Assembly: GCF_000802155.2 (NCBI RefSeq)
Contig: NZ_JQGJ02000004.1
Location: forward strand, 310,001-374,000
DNA: 64,000 nt
From: Pseudomonas frederiksbergensis
GTDB taxonomy: Bacteria; Pseudomonadota; Gammaproteobacteria; Pseudomonadales; Pseudomonadaceae
Reading direction: 5' to 3'
The position numbers and the translations under genes were made by a program. This document shows positions 31,317-42,453 of this stretch, in pieces. Positions within the stretch are counted from its first letter, which is position 1; every line of letters starts with the position of its first letter. The notes under the pieces were generated by a model. The model saw only the letters and a program-made list of their open reading frames with translations, searched no databases and was not told where the DNA came from.

Positions 31317-33929
31317 ATGGGCAAATCGCTGGTCATTGTGGAATCCCCGGCTAAGGCCAAGACCATCAACAAGTATCTGGGCAACCAATACGTGGTGAAG
31401 TCGAGTATCGGCCATATCCGAGACCTGCCCACCAGCGGTTCGGCTAGCGCCAGCAAGGAGCCAGCCGCCAAGCGCGGCAAGGCGGCCGCTGGTGAAGCGC
31501 CGGCGCTGTCGCCGAAGGACAAGGCGCGCAAGCAGCTGGTCTCACGCATGGGGGTCGATCCGGAACACGGCTGGAAAGCCAAGTACGAGATCCTCCCAGG
31601 CAAGGAAAAGGTCATCGAAGAACTGCGTCGGCTCGCCAAGGACGCCGACACCATCTATCTCGCGACGGACTTGGACCGCGAAGGGGAAGCCATTGCCTGG
31701 CACCTGCGCGAAGCCATTGGTGGGGATGACAGCCGCTACAAGCGCGTGGTGTTCAACGAGATCACCAAGAAGGCCATCCAGGAAGCCTTCTCCCAACCGG
31801 GGGAGCTGGACATCGATCGGGTCAACGCTCAACAGGCCCGTCGTTTCCTTGACCGCGTCGTGGGCTACATGGTCTCGCCCTTGTTGTGGGCCAAGATCGC
31901 TCGCGGCCTGTCGGCTGGTCGTGTGCAATCGGTCGCGGTGAAGCTGGTGGTGGAGCGCGAGCGGGAAATCCGCGCGTTCATTCCCGAGGAATATTGGGAA
32001 GTCCACGCTGATCTCGGCACCGCCAAGGGCGCAACCGTGCGCTTCGAAGTGGCCCGCGAAAAAGGCGAAGCCTTCAAGCCGCTCAACGAAGCTCAGGCCA
32101 TGGCGGCGCTGGAGAAGCTCAAGGCTTCGAGCTACAGCATCGTCAAGCGCGAAGACAAACCGACCAGCAGCAAGCCGTCGGCGCCATTCATAACTTCCAC
32201 CTTGCAGCAGGCCGCGAGCAACCGCCTGGGCTTCGGTGTGAAGAAAACCATGATGATGGCCCAGCGTCTGTACGAAGCGGGCTACATCACCTACATGCGT
32301 ACCGACTCGACCAACCTCTCGGCCGATGCCGTGGCGATGGCGCGGACTTATATAGAAAATGAGTTCGGCAAGAAATACCTGCCGGATACGCCGAACGTCT
32401 ACAGCAGCAAGGAAGGCGCACAAGAAGCTCACGAAGCGATTCGCCCATCCGATGCCAATACCGAGCCAAGCAAGCTGTCGGGCATGGAGCGCGATGCCGA
32501 GCGTCTCTACGAGCTGATCTGGCGCCAATTCCTGGCCTGCCAGATGCTGCCGGCGCAATACCTGTCGACCACGGTCAGCGTCGGTGCTGGCGACTTCGAG
32601 CTGCGCGCCAAGGGCCGTATCCTGAAATTCGACGGCTACACCCGCGTCATGCCGCAAATCACCAAGCCAGGCGATGACGATGTCCTGCCGGACATGGCCC
32701 AGGGCGACGTGATGAAGTTGATCAAGCTGGATCCGACCCAGCACTTCACCAAGCCGCCGGCACGGTACTCCGAGGCCAGCCTGGTCAAGGAAATGGAAAA
32801 ACGCGGCATCGGCCGTCCGTCGACTTATGCGGCGATCATCTCCACGATCCAGGATCGCGGCTACGTTACGCTGCACAACCGTCGCTTCTATTCGGAAAAA
32901 ATGGGGGACATCGTTACCGAGCGTCTCTCCGAGAGCTTCTCGAACCTGATGGACTACGGTTTTACCGCCGGCATGGAAGAAAACCTGGACGATGTGGCCC
33001 AGGGTGAGCGGGACTGGAAGAATGTGCTCGACGAGTTCTACGGCGATTTCAAGAAAAAACTCGAGGTAGCCGAGAGCCCTGAAGATGGCATGCGCGCCAA
33101 CCAGCCGGTCATGACTGACATCCCATGCCAGACCTGCGGCCGCCCGATGCAGATCCGTACCGCCTCGACTGGCGTATTCCTAGGGTGCTCAGGCTACAGC
33201 CTGCCGCCCAAGGAACGCTGCAAGGCGACGGTCAATCTGGTGCCGGGCGACGAAATCGCTGCGGACGATGAGGGTGAGTCGGAATCGCTGGTACTGCGCG
33301 GCAAGCACCGTTGCCCGATCTGCAGCACGGCGATGGATGCCTACTTGTTGGACGAAAAGCGCAAGCTGCACATCTGCGGCAACAATCCTGATTGTGCCGG
33401 CTACGAGATCGAAGAAGGCACCTATCGCATCAAGGGCTACGAAGGTCCAAGCCTGGAGTGCGACAAGTGTGGCAGCGAAATGCAGCTCAAGACCGGCCGT
33501 TTCGGCAAGTTTTTCGGATGCACCAACCCGGCCTGCAAGAACACCCGCAAGCTGCTCAAGAGCGGTGACGCGGCGCCGCCGAAGATGGATCCGGTGAAGA
33601 TGCCTGAGCTCAAGTGCGAGAAGGTCAATGACACCTATATCTTGCGCGATGGCGCCTCCGGCCTGTTCCTGGCAGCCAGCCAGTTCCCGAAAAACCGCGA
33701 GACCCGGGCACCGTTGGTGATTGAAATCTTGCCGCACAAGGACGAGATCGATCCGAAGTACCATTTCCTCTGCGACGCGCCGCAGAAGGATCCGGACGGA
33801 CGCCCAGCGGTGATTCGCTACAGCCGCAAGACCAAGGAGCAATACGTGCAGACCGAGGTCGATGGCAAGCCGACCGGTTGGAAGGCATTCTACGACGGTG
33901 GCAAGTGGACCGTTGAAGACAAGCGCTGA
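31317..33929 (+). CDS. topA: DNA topoisomerase I
   Basis: Type IA topoisomerase (870 aa) relaxing negative supercoils. The N-terminal TOPRIM domain has D118/D120/E122 in ATDLDREGE. The catalytic tyrosine is Y326 in [10 protein letters not shown]. Three C-terminal Cys4 zinc ribbons follow (first pairs CQTC, CPIC and CDKC, each with a later partner pair such as CTNPAC), then a zinc-free C-terminal tail. Residues 41-72 form an Ala/Lys-rich insertion in the TOPRIM domain. CAGGAA precedes the ATG. A strong terminator lies downstream at 34011. Confidence 0.97.
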   Translation: MGKSLVIVESPAKAKTINKYLGNQYVVKSSIGHIRDLPTSGSASASKEPAAKRGKAAAGEAPALSPKDKARKQLVSRMGVDPEHGWKAKYEILPGKEKVIEELRRLAKDADTIYLATDLDREGEAIAWHLREAIGGDDSRYKRVVFNEITKKAIQEAFSQPGELDIDRVNAQQARRFLDRVVGYMVSPLLWAKIARGLSAGRVQSVAVKLVVEREREIRAFIPEEYWEVHADLGTAKGATVRFEVAREKGEAFKPLNEAQAMAALEKLKASSYSIVKREDKPTSSKPSAPFITSTLQQAASNRLGFGVKKTMMMAQRLYEAGYITYMRTDSTNLSADAVAMARTYIENEFGKKYLPDTPNVYSSKEGAQEAHEAIRPSDANTEPSKLSGMERDAERLYELIWRQFLACQMLPAQYLSTTVSVGAGDFELRAKGRILKFDGYTRVMPQITKPGDDDVLPDMAQGDVMKLIKLDPTQHFTKPPARYSEASLVKEMEKRGIGRPSTYAAIISTIQDRGYVTLHNRRFYSEKMGDIVTERLSESFSNLMDYGFTAGMEENLDDVAQGERDWKNVLDEFYGDFKKKLEVAESPEDGMRANQPVMTDIPCQTCGRPMQIRTASTGVFLGCSGYSLPPKERCKATVNLVPGDEIAADDEGESESLVLRGKHRCPICSTAMDAYLLDEKRKLHICGNNPDCAGYEIEEGTYRIKGYEGPSLECDKCGSEMQLKTGRFGKFFGCTNPACKNTRKLLKSGDAAPPKMDPVKMPELKCEKVNDTYILRDGASGLFLAASQFPKNRETRAPLVIEILPHKDEIDPKYHFLCDAPQKDPDGRPAVIRYSRKTKEQYVQTEVDGKPTGWKAFYDGGKWTVEDKR

Positions 33930-33949
33930 TATGACTCTGCTCGATCCCC

Positions 33950-33972
33950 GTGGCGAGGGAGCTTGCTCGCGC
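33950..33972. repeat. REP palindrome (single)
   Basis: GTGGCGAGGGAGCTTGCTCG core, immediately after topA. Same family as the paired elements at 50055-50144. Confidence 0.75.
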
Positions 33973-34010
33973 TGTACTACACAGTCGTCCTTATAAAGGC
34001 CAGGCAAACA

Positions 34011-34050
34011 AAAGGCCGCATGACAACCCTCAGGTTTTCATGCGGCCTTT
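34011..34050. terminator. Terminator downstream of topA
   Basis: A 13-base inverted repeat AAAGGCCGCATGA (34011-34023) and TCATGCGGCCTTT (34038-34050), flanked by A and T tracts. Confidence 0.9.
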
Positions 34051-34135
34051 TCGTTTTTGGCTTGCAGTGGCTTCGGTTGATCCACGACACTGTCGCACTG
34101 CGTGACGCTTTTATTTCGTTGGGGAGAATGCCGCC

Positions 34136-34660
34136 ATGGCCCACGAACTCTACACCCGCACCAACCAGAAGATTTACTTCGCCGGCCTGTCGCTTGAAGC
34201 GCTTGCAAAGGCAGAAGATGGGCGCGCGATGAATGCTCCGGCGCTGGTCCAGGCTGGGCGTGAATCAGTGCTGTTTCATCTGTACGGTGCCTTGTTGGGC
34301 CTCTGCCATGAAATCGCCGGGTTCTATCGCTTGCCCCAGGCGAATGCCTCACGGGCTGAGCTGATATTGACGCCCGAGGTGTTGGATAGCCTTGCGATTC
34401 CCGAGCTGGCGGAAATGGTCGAGCTGGCCCAAAACCGGGAAACCTGGCTGGCCAAGTTACTGGAGGCGCATGCTGCTCTATTCCAGCCGCCACGGGCCCC
34501 GCGCAAACCGAAAGGTGACGTCACCCAGCCATTGATCGTGGCAGTCAATCTTGACGAGCAGGAACCAGAGCCGGAGCTGAGTCGGGAAGAATTGGAGAGC
34601 TGGCGCCAGAACCTAAAAAGCTTGGCTATTCGCTTCCGTGAAGGATTGAACGAGTGCTGA
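34136..34660 (+). CDS. DUF6586-type conserved protein
   Basis: Protein of 174 aa, mainly alpha-helical by composition, with no signal peptide or membrane helix. The start MAHELYTRTNQKIYFAGLSL and the segment LVQAGRESVLFHLYGALLGL are typical of a pseudomonad family (DUF6586) of unknown function. A Pro/Arg/Glu-rich linker (about 122-150) precedes a short C-terminal helix. GGGGAG lies upstream of the ATG. It sits between topA and a second small conserved gene, an arrangement I recall from P. aeruginosa. Confidence 0.85.
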   Translation: MAHELYTRTNQKIYFAGLSLEALAKAEDGRAMNAPALVQAGRESVLFHLYGALLGLCHEIAGFYRLPQANASRAELILTPEVLDSLAIPELAEMVELAQNRETWLAKLLEAHAALFQPPRAPRKPKGDVTQPLIVAVNLDEQEPEPELSREELESWRQNLKSLAIRFREGLNEC

Positions 34661-34764
34661 TTTTCATCGCCTCGTGATGACCGCCCATAACGCTTGGTCA
34701 AGATCCTGAGCGAAGCCTGGCCGATGACTATATAATCCCCGCCTTTCGTGGAGAACAGACTTTT

Positions 34765-34998
34765 ATGCCTACGTCCTTTCTAGAAATTGTCGAACTTCCT
34801 GATGGTCGCATTGAGCTGCGCAGGGCTGAAGATGAGGGTTCTCTGGTTACCCTGAACTTCTCCGAGGATGCCAAGGTGTTCCTTCAGGGCCAGCATGTCG
34901 AGGTCGCCAAGGCGATGCTCAGCGTGGGCGTCCAGATGGCAGGTCGCCTGGTTGAAGGCGAATTCAACAAGGAAGAGGGGCCGCGGGTTCTTCATTGA
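34765..34998 (+). CDS. Small conserved hypothetical protein
   Basis: Protein of 77 aa: MPTSFLEIVELPDGRIELRR, then a region with LVTLNFSEDAKVFL and MLSVGVQMAGRLVEGEF. Acidic and cytoplasmic; no domain recognised. GTGGAG precedes the ATG, and a TATAAT hexamer at 34731-34736 is a possible -10 element without a clear -35 partner. It is convergent with sulA. Function unknown. Confidence 0.82.
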   Translation: MPTSFLEIVELPDGRIELRRAEDEGSLVTLNFSEDAKVFLQGQHVEVAKAMLSVGVQMAGRLVEGEFNKEEGPRVLH

Positions 34999-35070
34999 TC
35001 CCCGCCTGTCGGTTTTTGAAATAATGTGACGGGTCTGGCTTCTCTGTCCTGGAGAAGCCCTGCGATTATC

Positions 35071-35544
35071 CTAGCCCAATCGAATATTTAGGCTTTGCGC
35101 ATCCCCAGTCCGCGCAGCGCTGATCAACTGTTGGCGTGCGGTAGCGGTCAAGGGATTGAGCCAGCTGACCACCGTATGACTGCGTCCCAGGCGCAACGCT
35201 TCGCAGGTCAATTGCTGGGCGCTTTGGCTGCCGCGTGGTTGCAGAAGCAGGATTCGCTCGCGATTGAGACCGGCATCTCGCAGCCAGGCCTGCGTAACGC
35301 TGGCGGGTGGCGCGATCAGCGTGAGCCAGCGAGCATCCTGGTCCTGGCTCAGTTCTCTCAGGATCGGCGCCAGCAGGTTCAGGCAATTTCCCGCTGCACC
35401 ACGCAATGACAGCTCGCTGAAGGCTTCAGGTTCAACGCCCCAAGGCGACTCGATGACCTCTTTCAGGACTGGAACCAGCGGTTGGGCCATGAACGCCTCG
35501 AACAGCGGTAGTTGTGTGTGCTGTGGTGTGTGAGGAAATTGCAT
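35071..35544 (-). CDS. sulA: SOS cell-division inhibitor SulA
   Basis: SulA-family protein (157 aa) that blocks FtsZ assembly during the SOS response. The conserved core is at about 65-140 (RWLTLIAPPAS, AGLNRERILLLQP, VVSWLNPLT). AAAGGAGG lies 5 bases before the ATG. The gene follows lexA after 10 bases in the same direction, so it is expressed from the lexA promoter and its two SOS boxes rather than having a box of its own as in E. coli. Confidence 0.92.
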   Translation of the reverse strand: MQFPHTPQHTQLPLFEAFMAQPLVPVLKEVIESPWGVEPEAFSELSLRGAAGNCLNLLAPILRELSQDQDARWLTLIAPPASVTQAWLRDAGLNRERILLLQPRGSQSAQQLTCEALRLGRSHTVVSWLNPLTATARQQLISAARTGDAQSLNIRLG

Positions 35545-35554
35545 AAAGCCTCCT

Positions 35555-36163
35555 TTAGCGGCGTATGACGCCAACGCTCAAGCCTTCGATGACCAGGTCC
35601 TGGTCTTTCAAGTCCACTTCGATAGGGGCAAATTCCGGGTTCTCGGCGATCAGCCAGACTTTGCTGCCCTCGCGTTTGAAGCGCTTGACGGTGACTTCGT
35701 CGCCGATCCGCGCTACCACAACTTGGCCGTTACGAGCTTCACGTGTGGTGTGGACTGCCAGCAGGTCCCCGTCGAAAATGCCGATGTCCTTCATGCTCAT
35801 GCCATGGACGCGAAGAAGATAGTCGGCCCTTGGGTGGAAGAAAGAAGGATTGATGTTGCAAGACTCCTCGACGTGTTGCTGGGCGAGGATAGGGGCGCCA
35901 GCCGCCACGCGGCCAATGATCGGCAGGGTGGTTTCGTCGGCCTTGGCTTCGAAGCCTGGGATGCGAATGCCTCGTGACGCCCCGGGCGTCATTTCTATCG
36001 CACCCTTGCGGGCCAGCGCCTTGAGGTGCTCTTCGGCCGCATTGGGGGACTTGAAACCCAATTCCTGGGCGATTTCCGCACGAGTCGGCGGATAACCGTT
36101 GTCTTCTAGGCAGCGTTTGATGAAGGCCAGAATCTCTGCTTGGCGTGGCGTCAGCTTTAGCAT
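35555..36163 (-). CDS. lexA: SOS repressor LexA
   Basis: LexA (202 aa): N-terminal winged helix (1-65; [20 protein letters not shown] recognition region) and C-terminal S24 peptidase domain. Self-cleavage site A88-G89 in RVAAGAP; catalytic Ser123 (GMSMKD) and Lys160 (VTVKRF). RecA-stimulated cleavage relieves repression of SOS genes. Two SOS boxes lie 11 and 30 bases upstream of the start, indicating strong autoregulation. First gene of a lexA-sulA operon. Confidence 0.97.
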   Translation of the reverse strand: MLKLTPRQAEILAFIKRCLEDNGYPPTRAEIAQELGFKSPNAAEEHLKALARKGAIEMTPGASRGIRIPGFEAKADETTLPIIGRVAAGAPILAQQHVEESCNINPSFFHPRADYLLRVHGMSMKDIGIFDGDLLAVHTTREARNGQVVVARIGDEVTVKRFKREGSKVWLIAENPEFAPIEVDLKDQDLVIEGLSVGVIRR

Positions 36164-36173
36164 ATCGATCGCT

Positions 36174-36189
36174 CTGTCTTTTTATACAG
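36174..36189 (-). promoter_or_regulatory. SOS box, proximal, of lexA-sulA
   Basis: Minus strand CTGTATAAAAAGACAG (CTG-N10-CAG, AT-rich spacer), 11 bases before the lexA start. It matches the LexA consensus closely. Confidence 0.9.
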
Positions 36190-36192
36190 TGA

Positions 36193-36208
36193 CTGGGATT
36201 ATATACAG
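36193..36208 (-). promoter_or_regulatory. SOS box, distal, of lexA-sulA
   Basis: Minus strand CTGTATATAATCCCAG, 30 bases before the lexA start and 3 bases from the proximal box. Its centre TATAAT could also be the lexA -10 element. Confidence 0.9.
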
Positions 36209-36375
36209 TGCGAGCCGCTTGGCAATCCTCCTTTTTTGGCTGGGCTGCCGAACGGTTGATTGGGCCGCTTCAAGGGGTGGCGCTACAGCTTGTCGAAGGT
36301 GTGGTTAAATAGCTGACTGAGCGTTCGCAAAATGCCCCGGCAGGCTTGACAATCCCCAGGCTGAAACGTATGTTT

Positions 36376-36389
36376 CAAACAAGTGTTTG
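36376..36389. promoter_or_regulatory. PsrA operator upstream of psrA
   Basis: CAAACAAGTGTTTG is a full match to (G/C)AAAC-N4-GTTT(G/C), the PsrA binding pattern. It ends 15 bases before the psrA start, consistent with autorepression. Confidence 0.82.
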
Positions 36390-36404
36390 TCAGGCGGAGT
36401 AGCC

Positions 36405-37112
36405 ATGGCCCAGTCGGAAACCGTAGAACGCATTCTCGATGCTGCCGAGCAATTGTTCGCGGAAAAAGGTTTCGCTGAAACCTCTTTGCGTCTGATTACC
36501 AGCAAGGCCGGGGTGAACCTGGCTGCGGTGAATTACCATTTTGGCTCGAAAAAAGCCCTGATCCAGGCGGTTTTCTCGCGGTTTCTCGGGCCGTTCTGTA
36601 TCAGTCTCGATCGCGAGCTGGAGCGTCGCCAGGCCAAGCCTGACGTCAAGCCCTCGCTGGAGGAACTCCTTGAGATCCTGGTCGAGCAAGCCCTCGTGGT
36701 CCAGCCACGCAGCGGTAACGACCTTTCCATCTTCATGCGCCTGCTGGGCCTGGCCTTCAGCCAGAGCCAAGGGCACTTGCGGCGCTATCTTGAAGACATG
36801 TACGGCAAGGTGTTTCGTCGCTACATGCTGCTGGTCAACGAAGCGGCGCCACGCATACCACCGATCGAATTGTTCTGGCGCGTGCATTTCATGCTCGGTG
36901 CCGCGGCATTCAGCATGTCCGGCATCAAGGCGTTGCGGGCTATTGCCGAGACCGACTTCGGTGTGAATACCTCTATCGAGCAGGTGATGCGCCTGATGGT
37001 GCCGTTCCTGGCAGCAGGCATGCGCGCCGAAAGCGGTGTCACCGACGAAGCAATGGCTGCAGCGCAGTTGCGTCCGCGTAGCAAATCGACGCCGGTACTC
37101 GCCAAGGCCTGA
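36405..37112 (+). CDS. psrA: TetR-family fatty-acid-responsive regulator PsrA
   Basis: TetR-type regulator (235 aa). N-terminal helix-turn-helix (ILDAAEQLFAEKGFAETSLR, then AVNYHFGSKKALI); C-terminal ligand domain. In P. aeruginosa PsrA binds long-chain acyl groups, represses fadBA and its own gene, and activates rpoS. Identification rests on length, the position beside lexA and nagZ, and the palindromic operator that overlaps the presumed promoter and recurs before fadB. GGCGGAG precedes ATG 36405. Confidence 0.93.
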   Translation: MAQSETVERILDAAEQLFAEKGFAETSLRLITSKAGVNLAAVNYHFGSKKALIQAVFSRFLGPFCISLDRELERRQAKPDVKPSLEELLEILVEQALVVQPRSGNDLSIFMRLLGLAFSQSQGHLRRYLEDMYGKVFRRYMLLVNEAAPRIPPIELFWRVHFMLGAAAFSMSGIKALRAIAETDFGVNTSIEQVMRLMVPFLAAGMRAESGVTDEAMAAAQLRPRSKSTPVLAKA

Positions 37113-37286
37113 GCACACGGGTGGGCGCGGCTGGCTACATCCGCTAAGCTAGCCGCCCATGCCGATCCGCCTTTTGAATTCCTATCCAATCCCATCGCCT
37201 ATGCGCGACCTGTCGGGCCGTCAGCCTGGCGGCGCCATCGTGCATGTGTCGCCACACGCATCCACCGCTACTGAAAAGGAACTGTT

Positions 37287-39048
<1,762 letters not shown>

Positions 39049-39073
39049 GGAGGCCGTTTTATCGGGATACGCT

Positions 39074-39163
39074 GTGGGAGCGAACCTGTTCGCGAAGGCG
39101 GCGGCGATGCGTGCGAAAATGTTGAAGCTGATGGCCTTCTCACGAGCAGGCTCGCTTCCACAC
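39074..39163. repeat. REPIN: inverted pair of GTGGGAGCGA palindromes
   Basis: GTGGGAGCGAACCTGTTCGC at 39074 and an inverted copy (complement GTGTGGAAGCGAGCCTGCTC) ending at 39163, between the convergent mtnP and helicase genes. Confidence 0.75.
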
Positions 39164-39171
39164 GAAAAGGT

Positions 39172-41865
39172 TTAGCGCTTCTCCAGCTTGTCCGGTAGCG
39201 GCGCGAATAGCGCCTCGATGTCTTCGTTCTGCAGTTTCCAATCCCCCGCAACACGCCCATCCAGCACGCCGGCCGCCAGGTCGGATTTCTCTTTTTGCAG
39301 CAGCTGGATCTTTTCTTCCACCGTGCCGCGGGCAATCAGTTTGTATACGAACACCGGTTTTTCCTGGCCAATGCGATAGGCGCGGTCGGTGGCCTGGTTT
39401 TCGGTGGCGGGGTTCCACCAGGGGTCGTAGTGAATCACGGTGTCGGCTTCTGTCAGGTTCAAGCCTACGCCACCGGCCTTCAGGCTGATCAGAAAGATCT
39501 GACGCTTTCCGCTTTGGAATTCCTTCACTGGCGTGCGTCGGTCCCTGGTCTGGCCGGTCAGGATGGCGTACGCCACCCCGCGCTTTTTCAGCTCATCTTC
39601 AATCAGCGCCAGCATGGAAGTGAACTGTGAAAACAGCAGCACCCGTCGACCTTCTTCGAACAACTCTTCGAGCATTTCCATGAGGCTGTCGAGCTTGCCC
39701 GAGGTGCTGCCACGGGTGGGCAGGGTGGCGTCGCTGATCAGGCGCAGGTCGCAGCACACCTGGCGCAGCTTCAGCAGTGCCTCGAGGATGATGATCTGGC
39801 TGCGTGCCACGCCTTTGCGGGTGATCTCGTCGCGTACCTTCTTGTCCATGGCCAGGCGCATGGTCTCGTAGACGTCCCGCTGGGCGTCGCTGAGTTCGAC
39901 CCAATGGATAATCTCGGTCTTGGGCGGCAGTTCGGTCGCCACTTGCTCCTTGGTTCGGCGCAGCAGGAAGGGTTTTATCCGACCGTTGAGGTGTTGCAGT
40001 CGTACGTCGCTGCCGCGTTTTTCGATGGGTACGCGGTAGTCGCGATTGAAACTCTTGACGTCGCCGAGCCAGCCCGGCAGCAGGAAATGAAACAGCGACC
40101 AGAGTTCACCCAGGTGGTTTTCCAGTGGCGTACCGGACAGGCACAGCCGTTGCCGGGCATCCAGTTCCCGGGCGGCTTGGGCGGCTTTGCTGGTGGGATT
40201 CTTGATGTACTGGGCTTCGTCGAGGATCAATACGTGCAGCGGCTGCGTCTTGAGGCGTTCGACATCCTTGGGCAGTAACGCATAGGTGGTCAGGATCAAG
40301 TCGTAATCGACCAGGCGCTCGAAGTGTTTCTTGCGTCCTGCACCGTACAGGGCCAGTACCTTGAGCTGCGGAGTGAAATGTGAGGCTTCGTCGAGCCAGT
40401 TGGGAATCAGGCTCGTCGGCATCACCACCATGCACGGCCGATCGAGGCGCCCGGCGTTTTTTTCGCTGAGAATGTGCGCCAGGGTCTGTAGGGTTTTGCC
40501 AAGCCCCATGTCATCCGCAAGAATGCCGCCGACTTCCAACTGCCGTAGCGACTGCATCCAGCTCAAGCCTTCGAGCTGGTAGGGTCGCAGCGTTGCGTTC
40601 AAGCCGTCCGGCGCGGTGGCGGTGTAATCCTTGATGTCGCGCAAGCGTTGGGCGAGGCTGCGTATGTGTTCGCCACCTTCCCAGCGCAGCGGCATGTCTT
40701 GCAACGGGTTCAGGCGCAGGGCGTCGGCGCTGTTGAGGCGTAGCTTGGTGGTGCCGGGCTCTTGCAGGTAGAACTCGCCCAGGGTCGCCAACACCGGCTT
40801 CAACCGCCCGTAGGGCAGGGCCACTTGCTGCGGGCCGAACTCCGAGTTGGGACGGTGCGGCAAGTTGACCAGGATAAGTTCGTCATCGCGGCGCCTGGCC
40901 AGGCGCTCCGGATTGAACAACTCGATGTGCGAGCGCATCAGGTTCAACAGGATCGGTAGCAGGCTCAATCGCTCGCCGTTGACGATAATGCCCAGCTCCA
41001 GATCGAACCAGTCCCGCTCCGGGGTTTCCTCGACCGAGGCGTACCATTCGTCCACCGCCGTCAGGTCGAAGCCAAAATCTTCGTCGATCTGCAATTCCCA
41101 GCCTTGGTTGCGCAGCTTCGGCAGGTCGTTGAGGGTAAAGGTCAGCCAAGCGCTGTCGTTGACCATTTCGTACAGTTCGCCGGCGCTCTCCGGCAAGGCC
41201 TTGCTTTGTCGGGTCGCGATTTTGAAACCGAGGATTCGTAGCTGTTCGCGGTAGGACTGTTCTACGTCAGTTTGGCGTTTGATCCGCAGCGTCTGGGTTT
41301 CCTGGCGGATCAGTACGTCGGTGTTGCGCTGGCCGCTGACGTACTCGTCCAGATAACTGAAGGACAGGGCGGCGCGGTGCTGGATATAGCGCTGCATCTT
41401 GCCGTTGCGCGGTTCGAAGGCGCTGAACTCGACACTCGCCAGCCATAATCGTGGCACCGGCTGCACGTTTTCCACCAAGACTTGCGGCGGGGCCTTGGGG
41501 CTGCGGTTGTCCAGCACTGCCTGGAGTTTTTCCAACATCTGGGCGTCTTTTTCGGCAGCAGGGTAGGCCAGGGTTTCCTGGACTTGCAGCAGCACCGCCG
41601 CGCAATGCTTGCAGTTGATGCGTACCGGGCAGGAGCAGGCGGCATCAAGCAGGATCAACGTGCCTTTGGCTGACTCTTTGAGGCGAATGGTCTGACGGTA
41701 GACGCTGCCGCCCGATCCTTCGCAACTGGCGATGATCGTGCTGTCGCCGGCCTCGACGATCCTGACGCGGTTTTCCAGCGCGTATCGGCGCCCACGCTCC
41801 AGGCTTTGTTCCTTGAATCGATTGACCCAGGAAGGTGCCAGCGGTTTGCTCAGGGGCGAGGGCAT
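39172..41865 (-). CDS. SNF2-family helicase with SWIM zinc finger
   Basis: Protein of 897 aa. An N-terminal SWIM finger (CSCPVRINCKHCA, about 74-86) is followed by a large lineage-specific region, then a two-lobed SNF2 ATPase: Walker A DDMGLGKTLQ (about 455), DEAQ box LDEAQYIKN, GTPLENHLGELWSL, and a C-terminal lobe with LFSQFTSM and QATDRAYRIGQ. Related to RapA/HepA but without its domain set, so the target (nucleoprotein or RNA polymerase) is unknown. It follows csiV after 11 bases at the end of an mfd-csiV-helicase operon. Confidence 0.9.
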   Translation of the reverse strand: MPSPLSKPLAPSWVNRFKEQSLERGRRYALENRVRIVEAGDSTIIASCEGSGGSVYRQTIRLKESAKGTLILLDAACSCPVRINCKHCAAVLLQVQETLAYPAAEKDAQMLEKLQAVLDNRSPKAPPQVLVENVQPVPRLWLASVEFSAFEPRNGKMQRYIQHRAALSFSYLDEYVSGQRNTDVLIRQETQTLRIKRQTDVEQSYREQLRILGFKIATRQSKALPESAGELYEMVNDSAWLTFTLNDLPKLRNQGWELQIDEDFGFDLTAVDEWYASVEETPERDWFDLELGIIVNGERLSLLPILLNLMRSHIELFNPERLARRRDDELILVNLPHRPNSEFGPQQVALPYGRLKPVLATLGEFYLQEPGTTKLRLNSADALRLNPLQDMPLRWEGGEHIRSLAQRLRDIKDYTATAPDGLNATLRPYQLEGLSWMQSLRQLEVGGILADDMGLGKTLQTLAHILSEKNAGRLDRPCMVVMPTSLIPNWLDEASHFTPQLKVLALYGAGRKKHFERLVDYDLILTTYALLPKDVERLKTQPLHVLILDEAQYIKNPTSKAAQAARELDARQRLCLSGTPLENHLGELWSLFHFLLPGWLGDVKSFNRDYRVPIEKRGSDVRLQHLNGRIKPFLLRRTKEQVATELPPKTEIIHWVELSDAQRDVYETMRLAMDKKVRDEITRKGVARSQIIILEALLKLRQVCCDLRLISDATLPTRGSTSGKLDSLMEMLEELFEEGRRVLLFSQFTSMLALIEDELKKRGVAYAILTGQTRDRRTPVKEFQSGKRQIFLISLKAGGVGLNLTEADTVIHYDPWWNPATENQATDRAYRIGQEKPVFVYKLIARGTVEEKIQLLQKEKSDLAAGVLDGRVAGDWKLQNEDIEALFAPLPDKLEKR

Positions 41866-41876
41866 GGGCGCGCCGA

Positions 41877-42443
41877 TCAGTCTGGAATGACGTCAGGGGC
41901 CTGCCGTGGCGCAGGCGCGGTCAACGACGTGATCTTGATCAGCAAGCCGAGATGGCCATTATCGAGGAAATTCAGCTGGCCATTCTTGGTATGGCTCTGC
42001 TGTTTCAGGCGCTCGCTGGCCGTGACCAGGCCATTGGCGTCGATCTGGTTGATCCAGAAGTCGGCGTCCACGTCGGTGAAACGGCCGAGTTTGAGTTCCA
42101 GGGTGCCTTCGATGGGAAACTGGCCGAACTGCTCGGCGCCCTCGCTGACGGCGATCTTGCGGCCCTGTTCGCCCAGGTTCTGTTGCCAGGCTTTGTGCAT
42201 CAACACGGTGTACTGGCCGCTGGCGTTGAGTTTTTCGACGATGTTGCCCAACGCTGGCGTGCGCTGGCTGTCCGCGCCCAGGCGTTGCGCGCCGGCGTCC
42301 CAGTCTTCCGGTGCGGCGCGGCTGATAATGGCCGGCTCGGCATTCTGGCGGACCAGGATCATTTCGACCTGATACAAGTCGTCGGCAACCGCCAGTGGAG
42401 CGATCAGCGTCATCAACAACATCAAGGAGTGAAACAGGCGCAT
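41877..42443 (-). CDS. csiV: CsiV-family periplasmic protein
   Basis: Protein of 188 aa with signal peptide MRLFHSLMLLMTLIAPLAVA cut before DDLYQVEM. The YQVEMILVRQN start and the LxLxxGRFxxVDADFWIN segment match CsiV, a peptidoglycan-binding protein that in Vibrio cholerae activates the PBP1A cofactor LpoA; whether that role holds in Pseudomonas is unknown. It lies 10 bases after mfd and 11 before the helicase gene, so it is transcribed with DNA-repair genes despite its envelope location. Confidence 0.85.
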   Translation of the reverse strand: MRLFHSLMLLMTLIAPLAVADDLYQVEMILVRQNAEPAIISRAAPEDWDAGAQRLGADSQRTPALGNIVEKLNASGQYTVLMHKAWQQNLGEQGRKIAVSEGAEQFGQFPIEGTLELKLGRFTDVDADFWINQIDANGLVTASERLKQQSHTKNGQLNFLDNGHLGLLIKITSLTAPAPRQAPDVIPD

Positions 42444-42453
42444 TGGGCGTCCT

